Assembly (NCBI GenBank): GCA_037443685.1
Contig: JBBINX010000055.1
Location: forward strand, 1-15,637
Direction: 5' to 3'
Length of the DNA stretch: 15,637 nucleotides
Source: JAHJRJ01 sp037443685
GTDB lineage: Bacteria > Bacteroidota > Ignavibacteria > UBA10030 > BY39
Shown here: one piece after another, positions 15,636-15,637 of the stretch
Layout: each line of letters opens with the position of its first letter
How positions within the stretch are numbered: position 1 is the first letter of the stretch
The notes under the pieces: generated by a model
What the model saw: only the letters and a program-made list of their open reading frames with translations
The model's database searches: none
What the model was told of the DNA's origin: nothing
Translations under genes and position numbers: made by a program

Positions 15636-15637
15636 AA

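Noticed and set aside
15602..15637. Eight-codon plus-strand frame MMEKPSGA with AGGAG upstream, as a leader peptide
   Set aside because: It lies within the arm of the terminator-like inverted repeat, ends at the window edge and has no visible downstream gene. Coincidence is likely.

Overview
The window looks like chromosomal DNA from an AT-rich, probably uncultivated member of the FCB superphylum, most likely in the Ignavibacteria/Kapabacteria/Kryptonia neighbourhood. The main clue is the type IX secretion (T9SS) type A sorting tail with the core YPNPFNP and a terminal xSVKKMLL[MVR] or TKKMILLR. It occurs in one intact and one broken gene, and only the last part of the tail survives in a second broken gene. 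Housekeeping genes here (secA, era, prmA, a class V cysteine desulfurase) agree with a bacterial core-genome location. No tRNA, rRNA, CRISPR array, phage gene or transposase is visible.

Layout, left to right. (1) 2-1166, minus: a decayed T9SS-exported protein, broken by an in-frame TGA and by a -1/+1 lesion in a six-G run. (2) 8502-1469, minus: a compact cluster read secA > era > EamA-family transporter > T9SS-exported M1 aminopeptidase. Gaps are 47, 2 and 1 nt, so it is probably one transcript with a candidate promoter at 8554-8582. (3) 8503-9065: a divergent intergenic region with a promoter for each side and a 250-bp stretch resembling a degraded reading frame. (4) 9066-13418, plus: S13 D-Ala-D-Ala carboxypeptidase lipoprotein > M28/glutaminyl-cyclase-like lipoprotein > prmA > Ppx/GppA phosphatase, the last with its own candidate promoter. 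(5) 13430-13584: a 155-bp MITE-like palindromic element with 14-bp perfect terminal inverted repeats, a possible 6-bp target duplication and a REP/dRS3-like GC hairpin inside. (6) 14793-13636, minus: cysteine desulfurase with a nearly leaderless promoter. (7) 14959-15492, minus: a second dead T9SS cargo gene, a subtilase-type propeptide fused to the T9SS tail by internal deletion and carrying an in-frame TAG. Candidate terminators lie on each side of it.

Three things stand out. All three T9SS cargo genes have a signal peptide whose predicted cleavage leaves Gln at position +1, and a membrane-anchored glutaminyl-cyclase-like M28 enzyme is encoded in the same window, which fits the N-terminal pyroglutamate maturation known from Bacteroidota. 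Two intergenic spacers (5335-5414 and 14877-14956) are built from ten degenerate 8-bp units that flip orientation midway and could fold into long hairpins; one of them runs into the 5' end of era. Several promoters share the form TTGnnn-17 bp-TATATT, an ordinary sigma-70-like pattern rather than the Bacteroidetes TTTG/TAnnTTTG type. I see no multi-gene system that is clearly new; the novelty here is in repeats, gene decay and start-site architecture.
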